From assembly GCF_004352835.1 (NCBI RefSeq), contig NZ_SJSB01000021.1:1-54788 (forward strand): a stretch of 54,788 bases of DNA. The letters are read 5' to 3'. A program made the translations under genes and the position numbers. Under the pieces are notes generated by a model, which saw only the letters and a program-made list of their open reading frames with translations, ran no database searches and was not told the DNA's origin. This stretch comes from Marinomonas flavescens. Its GTDB lineage: Bacteria > Pseudomonadota > Gammaproteobacteria > Pseudomonadales > Marinomonadaceae. Every line of letters begins with the position of its first letter. The stretch's first letter is position 1. Below, one piece after another: positions 46,301-54,788 of this stretch.

Positions 46301-46418
46301 GACAATCCTCACTTTAATCGCGGTTCCTGTGTTCTACGCTATTTTATTCCGTGTAAAATATCGTCCACGCTCAGAGTTTGAATCTTCAAGCAATGACGCC
46401 TCAAACGCCGAACAATAG
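43311..46418 (+). CDS. RND efflux pump inner-membrane subunit (AcrB/HAE1 type)
   Basis: A 1035-residue proton-driven pump with two six-helix halves and two large periplasmic loops. Seen are the N-terminal FTNLGQLEDPEFTIKDALI, the helix-4 block GGLIIALGMLVDNAIVVTEG holding the proton-relay Asp, and the C-terminal GFLSLSGMVVKNGIVLADQIN. The single Asp in helix 4 and overall length fit drug-efflux (HAE1-like) rather than heavy-metal CzcA members. The start is GTG directly abutting the adaptor stop codon. Substrates unknown. Confidence 0.94.
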   Translation: MNIAAYFIQKKVTSWMVTFILLIGGAIAFTNLGQLEDPEFTIKDALIITQYPGASPEQVEEEVTYPIEQELQNLSYVDKIKSTSKAGYSQITLTIKDQYRAKELKQIWDEVRKKVRDMSGTFPTGVGAPAVLDDYGDVYGVMLAVHGQGYPYKDLKNYIDYVKRELVLVDGIAKVTVAAEQDEQVTIEISRSKMANMGIAPSQLKALLANQNGVSNAGKVKVGSEYIRINPTGEFKDISELENLIVGTPINGKLIRLKDIATVKRQYVDPQKHIVDFNGAKSLLLGISFSANVNVVKVGETLEKRIDELKYQQPVGISMDPIYFQSREVERSVSNFLLNLVEAVGIVILVLLVFMGIRSGILIGLILLLTILGTFIVMDYFSINLQRISLGGLIIALGMLVDNAIVVTEGILIGLKRGMTKIDAASAVVKQTKWPLLGATVIAVTAFAPIGLSPDSVGEFVGSLFYVLMISLLLSWITAITLTPFFCDLFFKESIAAGTDSAGEDPYKGFLFSGYKWLLDKAIRFRWITVALLLVCLFTAGWAFQFVKQSFFPPSSTPMFYMSVQMPEGTHIEDTYKTVRNIESELLKDKRIEYVTSTTGQGVLRFMLTYNGEQTNSSYAQFIVRTKNKEDIPVLLKDLYYKMKKEHPGLEVKLERLQLGPATGAKIEARISGPDPKLLRQYSAQIQEIYRKDGGLESIKDDWRQPVKVLRPLFNDAQARRLGISKTDLDDVLLTNFSGSKIGLYREGTDLLPIIQRAPPSERVSIDQIRDLQIYSPASGSYVTLSTLVSGFETVWENPIIKRRDRKRTITVMADPNILGNETAMAVFSRVRGPIEAIKLPPGYALDWGGEYESSTDAQANIFKALPMGYLFMFIITVLLFNSIRVPLTIWFCVPLALIGVSTGLLAMNAAFGFMALLGFLSLSGMVVKNGIVLADQINFERDQGTEMYEAIFISSVSRVRPVCMAAITTILGMIPLLYDAFFEGMAVVISFGLGFATILTLIAVPVFYAILFRVKYRPRSEFESSSNDASNAEQ

Positions 46419-46491
46419 AGCGTAGTTTTAAAGTGTGGATAATGGTAACTCACCTTATCCACACTTCGTTTTACCTCAGATTGAGAGCATT

Positions 46492-47475
46492 ATGCAGTTA
46501 AATGACGTTTTAAAACTCGACATTAAAATTCTGGTCGCCTTTGTCACTATCATGGAAGAAGGCAGTGTTTCGCGTGCCGCTGATCGCCTTGGCGTCACAC
46601 AACCAGCACTGAGCAAAAGTTTACAAAAGCTTCGAGACTTGTTTAAAGACGCTCTTTTTACTCGCCAAGCCTACGGTTTAAGCCCTACCGCCAAGGCCAC
46701 AGAGTTAAATGACCTGATACTGCCTATTTTAAGTTCTTTATCTGAACTGATGACACCAAGTGTGTTGGATCTAAAAAGTCTAACGCGCCGCTTTCGGTTA
46801 CGCGTTGATGAAGGTGATTTAGAAAACTTTATTGAGCCGTTGTTAGCCGCGTTACACTATGATGCACCGGGAATACGTTTATCGACCAGTGGCTGGGGGG
46901 AAGGTTCTCAGTTCGACGATTTAATGTCAGGTCACGCCGATATCGGCATTATGCGCATTAAGGGAACACCGGGAAATATTCGCAGTAAATTAATTGGTTA
47001 TATGGAAGCCTGTATTGTCTTAAGCGAAGCGCATCCATTGTTCCATCAAGATGAAATTTCTCTTGAAGAATTACTGGCTCACAAAACCGTCACGCATCAC
47101 TTACGCAACCATCAAGAATCGACCTTCCAAAACACCGCCAACAAATTAAAACTACAAGGTTACGACATAGAACCTTCGTTAGAAACAGACAGCCTCATGG
47201 TGACAATGCAAGCGATAAAGCGCGGCATGGCACTGGTTGCCTCACGATCAATAGGCGAGTTATTCACCGATGTAATGTGCGAGAAGAAAAACTTCTACCC
47301 GATAAAAGTGCTGCCCATCCCTAAAGAAGTGATTGAGGCTGATGAATACAAGGGTCGTCATCCCATTCATATTTTTTGGCATGAACGCTCTAATAACGAC
47401 CTTGCTCATCGCTGGTTACGAGAAAAAATCATTCACTTTATGCGAGAATCTCCTTGGATGCATACGCCTGAATAA
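46492..47475 (+). CDS. LysR-family regulator downstream of the RND pump
   Basis: A 327-residue LTTR with helix-turn-helix EEGSVSRAADRLGVTQPALSKSLQKLRD and wing LFKDALFTRQAYGLSPTAKA, of the NodD/PcpR/LeuO-like look. The ATG giving MQLNDVLKLDIKIL is chosen because it fits the family N terminus and GAGAG lies upstream; an ATG 19 codons earlier adds an unrelated leader. It may be co-transcribed with and regulate the efflux genes. Confidence 0.88.
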   Translation: MQLNDVLKLDIKILVAFVTIMEEGSVSRAADRLGVTQPALSKSLQKLRDLFKDALFTRQAYGLSPTAKATELNDLILPILSSLSELMTPSVLDLKSLTRRFRLRVDEGDLENFIEPLLAALHYDAPGIRLSTSGWGEGSQFDDLMSGHADIGIMRIKGTPGNIRSKLIGYMEACIVLSEAHPLFHQDEISLEELLAHKTVTHHLRNHQESTFQNTANKLKLQGYDIEPSLETDSLMVTMQAIKRGMALVASRSIGELFTDVMCEKKNFYPIKVLPIPKEVIEADEYKGRHPIHIFWHERSNNDLAHRWLREKIIHFMRESPWMHTPE

Positions 47476-47509
47476 AGCCATGCACACCTTGAGCAATATT
47501 GGTGGGCGA

Positions 47510-47722
47510 TTATTTCTCAGCTCTTACCCATTCGAAACGCGGAATGCTTTCGCCACCAATAACAACGCTTTCTTTGAACATCTCTAATGGTCGCGCCCAC
47601 CAGCCAAATTCACCGTATAACGCCTGATAAACAACCAGCTTCTCTTCTGTTTCACTGTGCTTAACCACACGCTCAACCCAATACTCTGCGCCTTTATAAT
47701 GTCGATAGATTCCAGACTTCAT
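47510..47722 (-). CDS. DUF1653 family protein
   Basis: A 70-residue protein with the DUF1653 pattern GIYRHYKGAEYWVERVVKHSET, VVYQALYGEFGWWARPLEMF and an end FEWV. AAGGAT precedes the ATG. Soluble, function unknown, conserved across bacteria. Confidence 0.88.
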   Translation of the reverse strand: MKSGIYRHYKGAEYWVERVVKHSETEEKLVVYQALYGEFGWWARPLEMFKESVVIGGESIPRFEWVRAEK

Positions 47723-47893
47723 TCTTTATCCTTTTATTAAAAATCGACCTATTTTATCCATTAATTAGAACATTAGGTCGCTATTTGAAAAGTTTACATC
47801 TACTTAAGCGTGCAGACTTGAGGAATAATACCCTCTATTCTGTAATCTAAGTGAACGATCGTACTTTACGTATCGATAGGGCAAGGTTCTTTT

Positions 47894-48907
47894 ATGTATC
47901 TCGTGCGACCAGTGGATTTTGGTGACCTTCCAGCTTTAGAGCGATTAGCTCAAGAAGCCGGCATTGGCATGACAAATTTTCCCGCCAACCGTGAACGACT
48001 CAATGACAAAATAGCGTCATCACGCCGTTCATTGCAAACTGATGTTGTGCAGCCAGGCGATGAATCCTACTTATTTGTACTGATAGATGCCAGCACTAAC
48101 CATATTGTTGGAACCTGTGGTTTAGAAGCCATGGTAGGAACAGATACTCCTTTTTACAGCTATCGCATTGATGAGGTGGTTCACGCATCGCCTCAACTGC
48201 AAATCCACAATCGTATTTCGGCCCTATTTTTGTGTCACGATTACAGCGGCACCAGTCGCCTGATGTCTCTTGTGGTGGATAAAGCACACCAGAATCCGAC
48301 CGCGTTGGCCTTACTGTCACGGGCGCGCTTGCTGTTTATTGCACGCCACCCAGAACGCTTTACCAAACGCTTGTTCGTCGAGCTTCGTGGCGAAAGCGAT
48401 CGCCATGGTTACTCACCTTTTTGGGATGCATTAGGCAAACACTTTTTCACCATGGATTTCAAAAAAGCAGACTATCTTTCAGGTGTTAGTAACAAGCACT
48501 TTATTGCTGACTTGATGCCACGCTATCCGATTTATGTTCCAACCTTGCCTGAAGCCGCACAAGACGTCATTGGCGTTTTGCATGAAGATTCAGAAAAGAG
48601 CACCGACATATTGCTCGATGAAGGCTTTGAATTCCGTGGTTATGTGGATATTTTTGATGCTGGTCCAACACTGGAAGCACGCGCCGAAAATTTAACCACC
48701 ATTAGCCAACAACGCATTGGTAAAGCACTGATTCAACCAGACGCTTTACAGGGCAAAATGCACCTTATCTCGGCCGGCCACTTAGAAGACTTTCGAGTGA
48801 TCGCCGCCAAAGCTGAACCGCAAGTAGCGGGATTAGCAATAGAAACAAACACTCAAGAACGTCTTCAGATTTCATCTGGCAGCCGCATTCAATGGGTTTT
48901 ACTTTAG
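47894..48907 (+). CDS. aruF: Arginine N-succinyltransferase, alpha subunit (AruF-like)
   Basis: First step of the arginine succinyltransferase pathway: arginine plus succinyl-CoA gives N2-succinylarginine. The 337-residue AstA-family protein starts VRPVDFGDLPALERLAQEAGIGMTNFPANRERL and contains CGLEAMVGTDTPFYSYRI and RLFVELRGESDRHGYSPFW. Followed 45 bp later by a paralogue, as in Pseudomonas aruFG, where the enzyme is a heteromer. It opens the cluster aruF-aruG-astD-astB. Confidence 0.92.
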   Translation: MYLVRPVDFGDLPALERLAQEAGIGMTNFPANRERLNDKIASSRRSLQTDVVQPGDESYLFVLIDASTNHIVGTCGLEAMVGTDTPFYSYRIDEVVHASPQLQIHNRISALFLCHDYSGTSRLMSLVVDKAHQNPTALALLSRARLLFIARHPERFTKRLFVELRGESDRHGYSPFWDALGKHFFTMDFKKADYLSGVSNKHFIADLMPRYPIYVPTLPEAAQDVIGVLHEDSEKSTDILLDEGFEFRGYVDIFDAGPTLEARAENLTTISQQRIGKALIQPDALQGKMHLISAGHLEDFRVIAAKAEPQVAGLAIETNTQERLQISSGSRIQWVLL

Positions 48908-48952
48908 CAGTGCCTTAAGTGGTATGAATATATTTAAAAGAGGATTTTTATC

Positions 48953-49996
48953 ATGATGGTCATTCGCCCTATTCGCCAAGAGGATCTTGCCTCTCTGTAT
49001 CGACTTGCGGAAAAAACTGGGGTGGGCTTTACCTCTTTGGTCGCCGACGAAACAATTTTGCAACGTAAAATAGACGCGGCAACACGCTCTTTCGCAAAAG
49101 AAAGTGTCGAAAAGCCAGGAGATGAAGACTATCTTATGGTGCTAGAAGACACAGAAACCGGCGACATCGTTGGCACCACTGGGCTGCTTGCGGCCGTGGG
49201 CCTAGAAGAGCCATTCTACAGCTACCACCTTGGTACTATCACCCACTCTTCTCGAGAGCTTGGTGTGCATAACATGATGCCGACCTTGGTATTAAACAAT
49301 GACTACACAGGTTGCAGTGAAGTGTGTTCTCTATTTTTAGAAGAAGGGTACCGCCATTCTAAAAACGGCCAACTCCTCTCAAAATCACGCTTTATGTTCT
49401 TGGCGCAATTTCCTGAACGTTTTACCGACAAAATTTTTGCCGAAATGCGAGGGGTTAGTGACGAAAATGGCATCTCTCCATTATGGGAAGGTCTAGGTCG
49501 TCACTTCTTCTCCATCGACTTTGATCGAGCGGATGAATTGACCAGCCTAGGCAGTAAGCAATTTATTGCAGAATTGATGCCGAACAACCCGGTTTATGTA
49601 AATTTGCTGCCTAAAGAAGCCAGAGAAGTACTGGGTCACGTGCATAAAAGCACCGTACCTGCGCGCCGATTACTCGAACAAGAAGGCTTTCGCTACGAAA
49701 ATTACGTCGATATTTTTGACGGCGGCCCAACCATAGAAGCGCGCGTGCAAGACATTCGTGCCGTGCGCAATAGCCGCTTATGTTTAGCCACCATCGGTGA
49801 GCCTAAAGGCGCTGGTGAAGGCGTGCATTACCTTGTTTCCAACACCAAGGTAAAAGACTACCGCTGCATCTTGATCCAACGCTCAACGCCACCGGGCAGC
49901 ACAATGACACTAACCCAAGAAGAAGCGATGCACCTAGCCATCACGAATAAAGAGCCCGTCTGCGTGGTTGAGCTATCGCCCCATTCAAGCCGATAA
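48953..49996 (+). CDS. aruG: Arginine N-succinyltransferase, beta subunit (AruG-like)
   Basis: A 347-residue AstA-family protein, paralogous to aruF: VIRPIRQEDLASLYRLAEKTGVGFTSL, GTTGLLAAVGLEEPFYSYHLG, FAEMRGVSDENGISPLWEGLGRHFF. It is closer in look to the single-subunit AstA of enterics, so it is likely the catalytic partner. Start is the first of two adjacent ATG codons behind AGAGGA; the second is possible. Confidence 0.92.
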   Translation: MMVIRPIRQEDLASLYRLAEKTGVGFTSLVADETILQRKIDAATRSFAKESVEKPGDEDYLMVLEDTETGDIVGTTGLLAAVGLEEPFYSYHLGTITHSSRELGVHNMMPTLVLNNDYTGCSEVCSLFLEEGYRHSKNGQLLSKSRFMFLAQFPERFTDKIFAEMRGVSDENGISPLWEGLGRHFFSIDFDRADELTSLGSKQFIAELMPNNPVYVNLLPKEAREVLGHVHKSTVPARRLLEQEGFRYENYVDIFDGGPTIEARVQDIRAVRNSRLCLATIGEPKGAGEGVHYLVSNTKVKDYRCILIQRSTPPGSTMTLTQEEAMHLAITNKEPVCVVELSPHSSR

Positions 49997-50002
49997 ACTG
50001 CC

Positions 50003-50032
50003 CGTGCTAAAGGCTCACTCGCCTTTAGCACG
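50003..50032. other. Hairpin between aruG and astD
   Basis: CGTGCTAAAGGC, 6-nt loop, GCCTTTAGCACG: a perfect 12-bp stem 7 bp after the aruG stop, without a T run. Could be a transcript-stabilising or attenuating element. Confidence 0.6.
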
Positions 50033-50059
50033 CATTCTCTAGTCAATTTAAGTACGTAA

Positions 50060-51565
<1,506 letters not shown>

Positions 51566-51594
51566 ACGATCAATAAACCAGCGGCCTTATTAAA

Positions 51595-51620
51595 TCGCGC
51601 TCTATTAACAAAGAGCGCGA
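51595..51620. other. Hairpin between astD and astB
   Basis: TCGCGCTCT, 8-nt loop, AGAGCGCGA: a perfect 9-bp GC-rich stem without a T run, in the 108-bp astD-astB gap. Confidence 0.6.
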
Positions 51621-51673
51621 CAGCAGCGCTTAGCAATAAGATAACCATACAGAATTCAGAACATCGAGGTAAA

Positions 51674-53023
51674 ATGATGAACAATGCGACAGAAGCCAAT
51701 TTTGATGGCTTAGTGGGACCGACCCATAACTACAGCGGCCTTTCTTTTGGTAATGTCGCCTCATTAAACAATTCAGCGCGCTCATCGAATCCAAAAGCCG
51801 CCGCGAAACAAGGCTTAGTCAAAATGAAAGCCCTAGCGGATTTAGGCTTTGTACAAGGCGTATTAGCACCACACGAGCGACCACATATTCCAACACTTCG
51901 TCGTCTTGGCTTTTCTGGGTCTGATGCAGAAATTCTAGCGCAAGCAGCAAAAGAAGCGCCAAAACTATTGGCTGCGGTGAGCTCGGCGTCTTGTATGTGG
52001 ACCGCCAATGCCGCAACTGTATCGCCAAGTGGCGATACCAACGATGGTCGAGTGCATTTTACGCCCGCCAATCTTGTGAACAAGTTTCATCGTTCTATTG
52101 AACACGAAACCACTGGCGCGATCTTAAGCGCCACGTTTAACGATGAAAAACACTTTGCTCATCACAAAGCTTTGCCCAGTGTTGATCATTTTGGGGACGA
52201 AGGCGCAGCAAACCACACTCGTTTTTGCGATCAATACAATGAACAAGGCATCGAGTTTTTCGTATACGGCATGTCGGCATTTAATACCGCCGCACCGCGC
52301 CCTCAAAAATTCCCCGCTCGTCACACCTTGGAAGCGTCACAAGCCGTCGCTCGTAGCCATGGCTTAACCCCTTCTCAAGCGGTTTACGCACAGCAAAATC
52401 CTAATGTGATCGACGCCGGTGTATTCCACAACGACGTCATCGCCGTTGGCAATCGTAATGCGCACTTCTATCATCAAGAAGCCTTCCTCGACACAGCCAA
52501 AATGAAGCAAGACTTACTGGCTGCATGGGGCGACCGCACATCACAATTTCATCTAATTGAAGTGCCAACAGAAGCCGTTTCTGTACAAGATTGCATTCAG
52601 TCTTACCTGTTTAACAGCCAGCTGCTAAGCCGTGGCGACAACGACATGGTCTTAGTTGTACCAGGAGAATGCGAGAATAATAAAGCAGTATGGGCGTATT
52701 TGAACAGCCTAATAGCAGGCAACTCACCCATCAATGAAATCAAGGTATTCGACCTAAAGCAAAGCATGAGCAACGGCGGCGGCCCAGCGTGCCTGCGCCT
52801 TCGCGTCGCGCTAACACAAGCAGAACAAGCCGCACTCAACCCAGCCACACTGATGAATGACACACTATTTCATCGTTTAAATACCTGGGTAGATGCACAC
52901 TACCGCGACACCCTCAGCGAAGCCGACCTCGCCGACCCACAACTGCTCATCGAAAGCCGCACCGCACTCGACGAACTCACCAACATCCTCAACCTTGGCT
53001 CCGTCTACGAATTCCAAAAGTAA
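51674..53023 (+). CDS. astB: N-succinylarginine dihydrolase
   Basis: Second enzyme of the pathway: N2-succinylarginine to N2-succinylornithine, two ammonia and CO2. The 449-residue protein starts [21 protein letters not shown] and shows the active-site segments [32 protein letters not shown] and the C-terminal [14 protein letters not shown] with the catalytic Cys. Last gene of the cluster; the transaminase astC and the deacylase astE are not in the window. Confidence 0.95.
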   Translation: MMNNATEANFDGLVGPTHNYSGLSFGNVASLNNSARSSNPKAAAKQGLVKMKALADLGFVQGVLAPHERPHIPTLRRLGFSGSDAEILAQAAKEAPKLLAAVSSASCMWTANAATVSPSGDTNDGRVHFTPANLVNKFHRSIEHETTGAILSATFNDEKHFAHHKALPSVDHFGDEGAANHTRFCDQYNEQGIEFFVYGMSAFNTAAPRPQKFPARHTLEASQAVARSHGLTPSQAVYAQQNPNVIDAGVFHNDVIAVGNRNAHFYHQEAFLDTAKMKQDLLAAWGDRTSQFHLIEVPTEAVSVQDCIQSYLFNSQLLSRGDNDMVLVVPGECENNKAVWAYLNSLIAGNSPINEIKVFDLKQSMSNGGGPACLRLRVALTQAEQAALNPATLMNDTLFHRLNTWVDAHYRDTLSEADLADPQLLIESRTALDELTNILNLGSVYEFQK

Positions 53024-53054
53024 ATAAAACCGAACCAAATTTACTGACCTCAAC

Positions 53055-53072
53055 CTACCCCTTGTGGGGTAG
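53055..53072. other. Short hairpin downstream of astB
   Basis: CTACCCC, TTGT, GGGGTAG: 7-bp stem about 30 bp beyond the astB stop. No T run, so only a weak terminator candidate. Confidence 0.4.
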
Positions 53073-53147
53073 CCCTTGTGCACTGGAATACCTAGAAAAG
53101 AGCTGCCAGTAACTGAAAAATTGATGTTTTGGTCTTTGTCTTTGTAG

Positions 53148-53165
53148 GTTAGCCTTTAGGCTAAT
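53148..53165. repeat. GTTAGC-N6-GCTAAT palindrome, copy 1
   Basis: GTTAGCCTTTAGGCTAAT in the first module copy; arms match 11 of 12 bases of the operator-like palindromes before the HipB-like gene. Confidence 0.6.
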
Positions 53166-53246
53166 AACTCATGAATTGATGAAACCAATCATCGGTTAAA
53201 GTCGAAACAACAGGTGATGTTTTGGTCTTGGTCTTGGGTTTTGTAG

Positions 53247-53264
53247 GTTAGCCTTTAGGCTAAT
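53247..53264. repeat. GTTAGC-N6-GCTAAT palindrome, copy 2
   Basis: Same 18 bp as copy 1, in the second module. Confidence 0.6.
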
Positions 53265-53330
53265 AACTGGAGATTGTTTGAACCCAATCATCGGTTAAAG
53301 TCCAAATGACAGGCGATGTTTTGGTCTTGG

Positions 53331-53454
53331 TCTTGGGTCTTGGGTCTTGGGTCTTGGGTCTTGGGTCTTGGGTCTTGGGTCTTGGGTCTTGGGTCTTGGG
53401 TCTTGGGTCTTGGGTCTTGGGTCTTGGGTCTTGGGTCTTGGGTCTTGGGTCTTG
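53331..53454. repeat. 7-bp tandem array (TCTTGGG, 17 copies plus 5 bp)
   Basis: The heptamer TCTTGGG is repeated perfectly 17 times inside the third module copy; the other module copies have only one imperfect unit there, so the array arose by local expansion. The apparent Gly-Leu-Trp-rich reading frame across it is an artefact. Confidence 0.95.
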
Positions 53455-53457
53455 TAG

Positions 53458-53475
53458 GTTAGCCTTTAGGCTAAT
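53458..53475. repeat. GTTAGC-N6-GCTAAT palindrome, copy 3
   Basis: Same 18 bp as copies 1 and 2, just after the 7-bp array. Confidence 0.6.
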
Positions 53476-53555
53476 AACTCATGAATTGATGAAACCAATC
53501 ATCGGTTAAAGTCCAAATGACAGGTGATGTTTTGGTGGTTGGAAAATCACTTTAA

Positions 53556-53604
53556 TCACAGGTGTCTCGTCTGTTTGGCTTTATTAGCACAGTGGTCATT
53601 GGCC
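53556..53604. repeat. 49-bp direct repeat, first copy
   Basis: Identical over 49 bp to 53738-53786, beginning TCACAGGTGTCTCG and ending TCATTGGCC. The copies are 182 bp apart with a GC-rich inverted repeat between them. Non-coding. Confidence 0.9.
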
Positions 53605-53690
53605 CCTCTTTTTTTTCAAGGTAAGCAGACCTACAAATGATAGGTCAAGGTCAAGTTCAAGTTCTAGATCCAGTGCATAACCCCCTCCAA

Positions 53691-53714
53691 CTCCCCCTTG
53701 AAGTTAAGGGGGAG
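53691..53714. repeat. Inverted repeat CTCCCCCTT/AAGGGGGAG
   Basis: A perfect 9-bp stem with a 6-nt loop between the two 49-bp repeats; looks like a small dispersed repeat element. Confidence 0.6.
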
Positions 53715-53737
53715 CTAGGTCAAGGGCGTCGAGATTC

Positions 53738-53786
53738 TCACAGGTGTCTCGTCTGTTTGGCTTTATTAGCACAGTGGTCATTGGCC
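53738..53786. repeat. 49-bp direct repeat, second copy
   Basis: Perfect copy of 53556-53604. Confidence 0.9.
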
Positions 53787-53878
53787 GCGGTTTTTCAAGG
53801 TAAACAAAAACACAAGGTCAGAGCAAGTTTACTTGATCACATATTTTCTAGCTTTTAATCTGTAAATATAACAATAAA

Positions 53879-53896
53879 GTTAGCCATATAGCTAAC
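53879..53896. promoter_or_regulatory. Palindromic operator 1 of the HipB-like gene
   Basis: GTTAGC-CATATA-GCTAAC, a perfect 6-bp inverted repeat. An identical 18-bp copy lies 39 bp downstream. Position before an Xre-type regulator suggests autorepression. Confidence 0.7.
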
Positions 53897-53911
53897 TTAC
53901 CAACTATTTGC

Positions 53912-53935
53912 TACAATGTTAGCCATATAGCTAAC
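53912..53935. promoter_or_regulatory. Promoter -10 candidate and palindromic operator 2
   Basis: A TACAAT hexamer (53912-53917) fits a -10 element and abuts the second GTTAGC-CATATA-GCTAAC palindrome (53918-53935), 20 bp before the regulator start. A repressor bound here would block the promoter. Confidence 0.6.
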
Positions 53936-53955
53936 TTATAATTAATGGGTGCATT

Positions 53956-54216
53956 ATGGCTAGCAGAGAGCAAATAGGAAAATCTATTAAAGAGAAAAGG
54001 AAATCGCTTCAACTTACTCAAAATGACGTGTCTAAAAAAACTTGTGTTCATAAAACAACCATATCTGAAATTGAAAATGGTCGTTTCACAGGATCATTTG
54101 ACATACTTGAGAGAGTTATTGACGCCATTGGTCTCCAATTTATAGTGGCTGAAAAAGATCATAAATTGCCAAAATGGAACGAAATAGATGCTCTTTTTTC
54201 TGAGGATGACCAATAA
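53956..54216 (+). CDS. HipB-like Xre-family antitoxin/regulator
   Basis: An 86-residue DNA-binding protein with an Xre helix-turn-helix: GKSIKEKRKSLQLTQNDVSKK, then TTISEIENGR for the recognition helix. The C-terminal tail ends in an acidic LFSEDDQ. Two identical palindromes before it are its likely operators. Its stop overlaps the start of the next gene (TAATG), a typical antitoxin-toxin arrangement. HipB-like is preferred to a plain Xre regulator because the partner is HipA-like. Only a weak ribosome site is visible. Confidence 0.85.
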   Translation: MASREQIGKSIKEKRKSLQLTQNDVSKKTCVHKTTISEIENGRFTGSFDILERVIDAIGLQFIVAEKDHKLPKWNEIDALFSEDDQ

Positions 54217-54671
54217 TGAGCTTGCTTGAAACGTTACCAAAGAGTATCAATTCTATTGAAGTGTTTGTTGCCGACTGTAACGTAGGCCTATTAACTCATG
54301 GGACTAGACACCACTTCCAACCTATACAAACAGCCCAGAATATTTCTCTTACCATGACTCAGCAGGGTTTAGATGGATTTTATTCTGGCTCTCTTCATCC
54401 CATTTTTACACAGAACCTTCCTGAGGGCTTCAACCGCCATTACATCGCAGAAAAGCTCGCTCGTTATGCAAAAGTTAATGACATGTACCTTTTAGCACTT
54501 CAAGCCAATCATGGAATTGGTATGTTAACTTATCAAAGTAAATTGAATTTGCCTGAGCCTGAAGCTGTGTCGTTACCGGATATTTTAAATTATAGTGGCT
54601 CTGATGCTCTATTTCCCCAGCTACTAGAAAAATACTATTTACGGAATGCTTTAGCAGGAGTTCAGCCGTAA
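54216..54671 (+). CDS. HipA N-terminal-domain protein, ending at the glycine-rich loop
   Basis: A 151-residue protein matching the N-terminal subdomain of HipA-type Ser/Thr kinases: a beta-rich start (EVFVADCNVGLLTHG), SLTMTQQGLDGFYSGSLHPIF, NLPEGFNRHYIAEKLARYAKVND, then YYLRNALAGVQP and a TAA stop. In full-length HipA the GVQPK or GAQEK loop at about residue 150 opens the kinase domain, so this one ends one residue before the conserved Lys; changing TAA to AAA would read through as KASVKPHIVIPSKN. It could be a hipA broken by a nonsense mutation, or a HipS-like stand-alone subunit with the kinase encoded next; only 117 bp remain in the window and no clear kinase start is seen. Confidence 0.75.
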   Translation: MSLLETLPKSINSIEVFVADCNVGLLTHGTRHHFQPIQTAQNISLTMTQQGLDGFYSGSLHPIFTQNLPEGFNRHYIAEKLARYAKVNDMYLLALQANHGIGMLTYQSKLNLPEPEAVSLPDILNYSGSDALFPQLLEKYYLRNALAGVQP

Positions 54672-54788
54672 GCGTCGGTTAAACCCCACATAGTAATTCC
54701 TTCCAAAAACCATAAAGTCTTTTGTTTTCTCAACAGGAACATAAGGCTTATGTTTACATCCTCCTCTCAGCACCATGTCACTTTGATC
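54672..54788 (+). pseudogene. Possible continuation of hipA after the stop
   Basis: The frame of the HipA-like protein stays open from after the TAA to the end of the window, beginning ASVKPHIVIPSKN, which resembles the segment following the glycine-rich loop of HipA. Later residues (VFCFLNRNIRLMF) do not resemble HipA, so a further change may exist. An ATG at 54749 in this frame could instead start a separate gene. Confidence 0.3.

Larger units (their letters stand above)
53123..53540. repeat. Three-copy module repeat of about 95 bp
   Basis: A module starting GATGTTTTGGTC and containing GTAGGTTAGCCTTTAGGCTAAT and ATCATCGGTTAAAGTC recurs at about 53123-53212, 53216-53311 and 53312-53522, with a truncated fourth start at 53524. 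The copies differ by a few bases, and the third is enlarged by the 7-bp array. Each copy has one GTTAGC-N6-GCTAAT palindrome. No gene is present. Confidence 0.85.

Noticed and set aside
53306..53509. Reading frame with a repeated Gly-Leu-Gly-Ser-Trp-Val peptide
   Set aside because: It is only the translation of the TCTTGGG array; there is no ribosome site and no protein family.

Overview
The window looks like chromosome of a marine gammaproteobacterium of the Oceanospirillales type, most like Marinomonas. This is inferred from moderate GC with AT-rich intergenic DNA and from gene content: kbl-tdh, glnK-amtB, an ast cluster with two arginine N-succinyltransferase subunits, ubiK, zapE, comM and a GNAT-nitrilase fusion. 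No rRNA, CRISPR array or intact insertion sequence was seen.

Layout. 1-121 is a perfect 7-bp tandem array. 201-990 is a minus-strand cluster of eight tRNAs (Ser, Asn, Pro, His, Lys, Asn, Pro, Lys in transcription order) with an internal duplication. 1053-8989 is housekeeping: polysaccharide deacetylase, kbl-tdh threonine catabolism, nudC, ppnN, zapE and a glutathione S-transferase.

9268-25161 is a genomic island of about 15.8 kb in the 3' half of a tRNA-Arg(CCG) gene. A perfect 52-bp direct repeat bounds it: an intact tRNA at the right end and a 47-nt 3' tRNA fragment at the left. It carries a three-gene NitT/TauT-type ABC importer whose two permease domains are fused, and a Weimberg-type sugar-acid module. 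That module has a ketoglutarate-semialdehyde dehydrogenase and a LysR regulator on the minus strand, and xylX, xylD, a TRAP transporter (dctQ, dctM, dctP) and dld on the plus strand. No intact integrase is present. TGGTCA repeats near both ends resemble integrase arm sites. Between the ABC importer and the dehydrogenase lie remnants of an SDR, an FAH-family hydrolase and possibly a GntR regulator. The expected chemistry is uptake of a pentonate, dehydration by XylD and XylX to 2-oxoglutarate semialdehyde, and oxidation to 2-oxoglutarate.

25469-47722 is ordinary chromosome: a cytochrome c5-like protein, rep helicase, a BASS transporter, comM, small conserved proteins, ubiK, glnK-amtB behind a sigma-54 promoter, the GNAT-nitrilase protein, radA, a DUF1289 protein, a ClpP-like lipoprotein, a diguanylate cyclase, mmsA with a divergent LysR gene, an RND efflux pair with a downstream LysR gene, and a DUF1653 protein. 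47894-53023 is an arginine succinyltransferase cluster (aruF, aruG, astD, astB) without astC or astE.

53024-54788 is accessory DNA: repeated modules holding a 17-copy 7-bp array, a 49-bp direct repeat, then a HipB-like regulator behind two palindromic operators and a HipA N-terminal protein that stops exactly at its glycine-rich loop.
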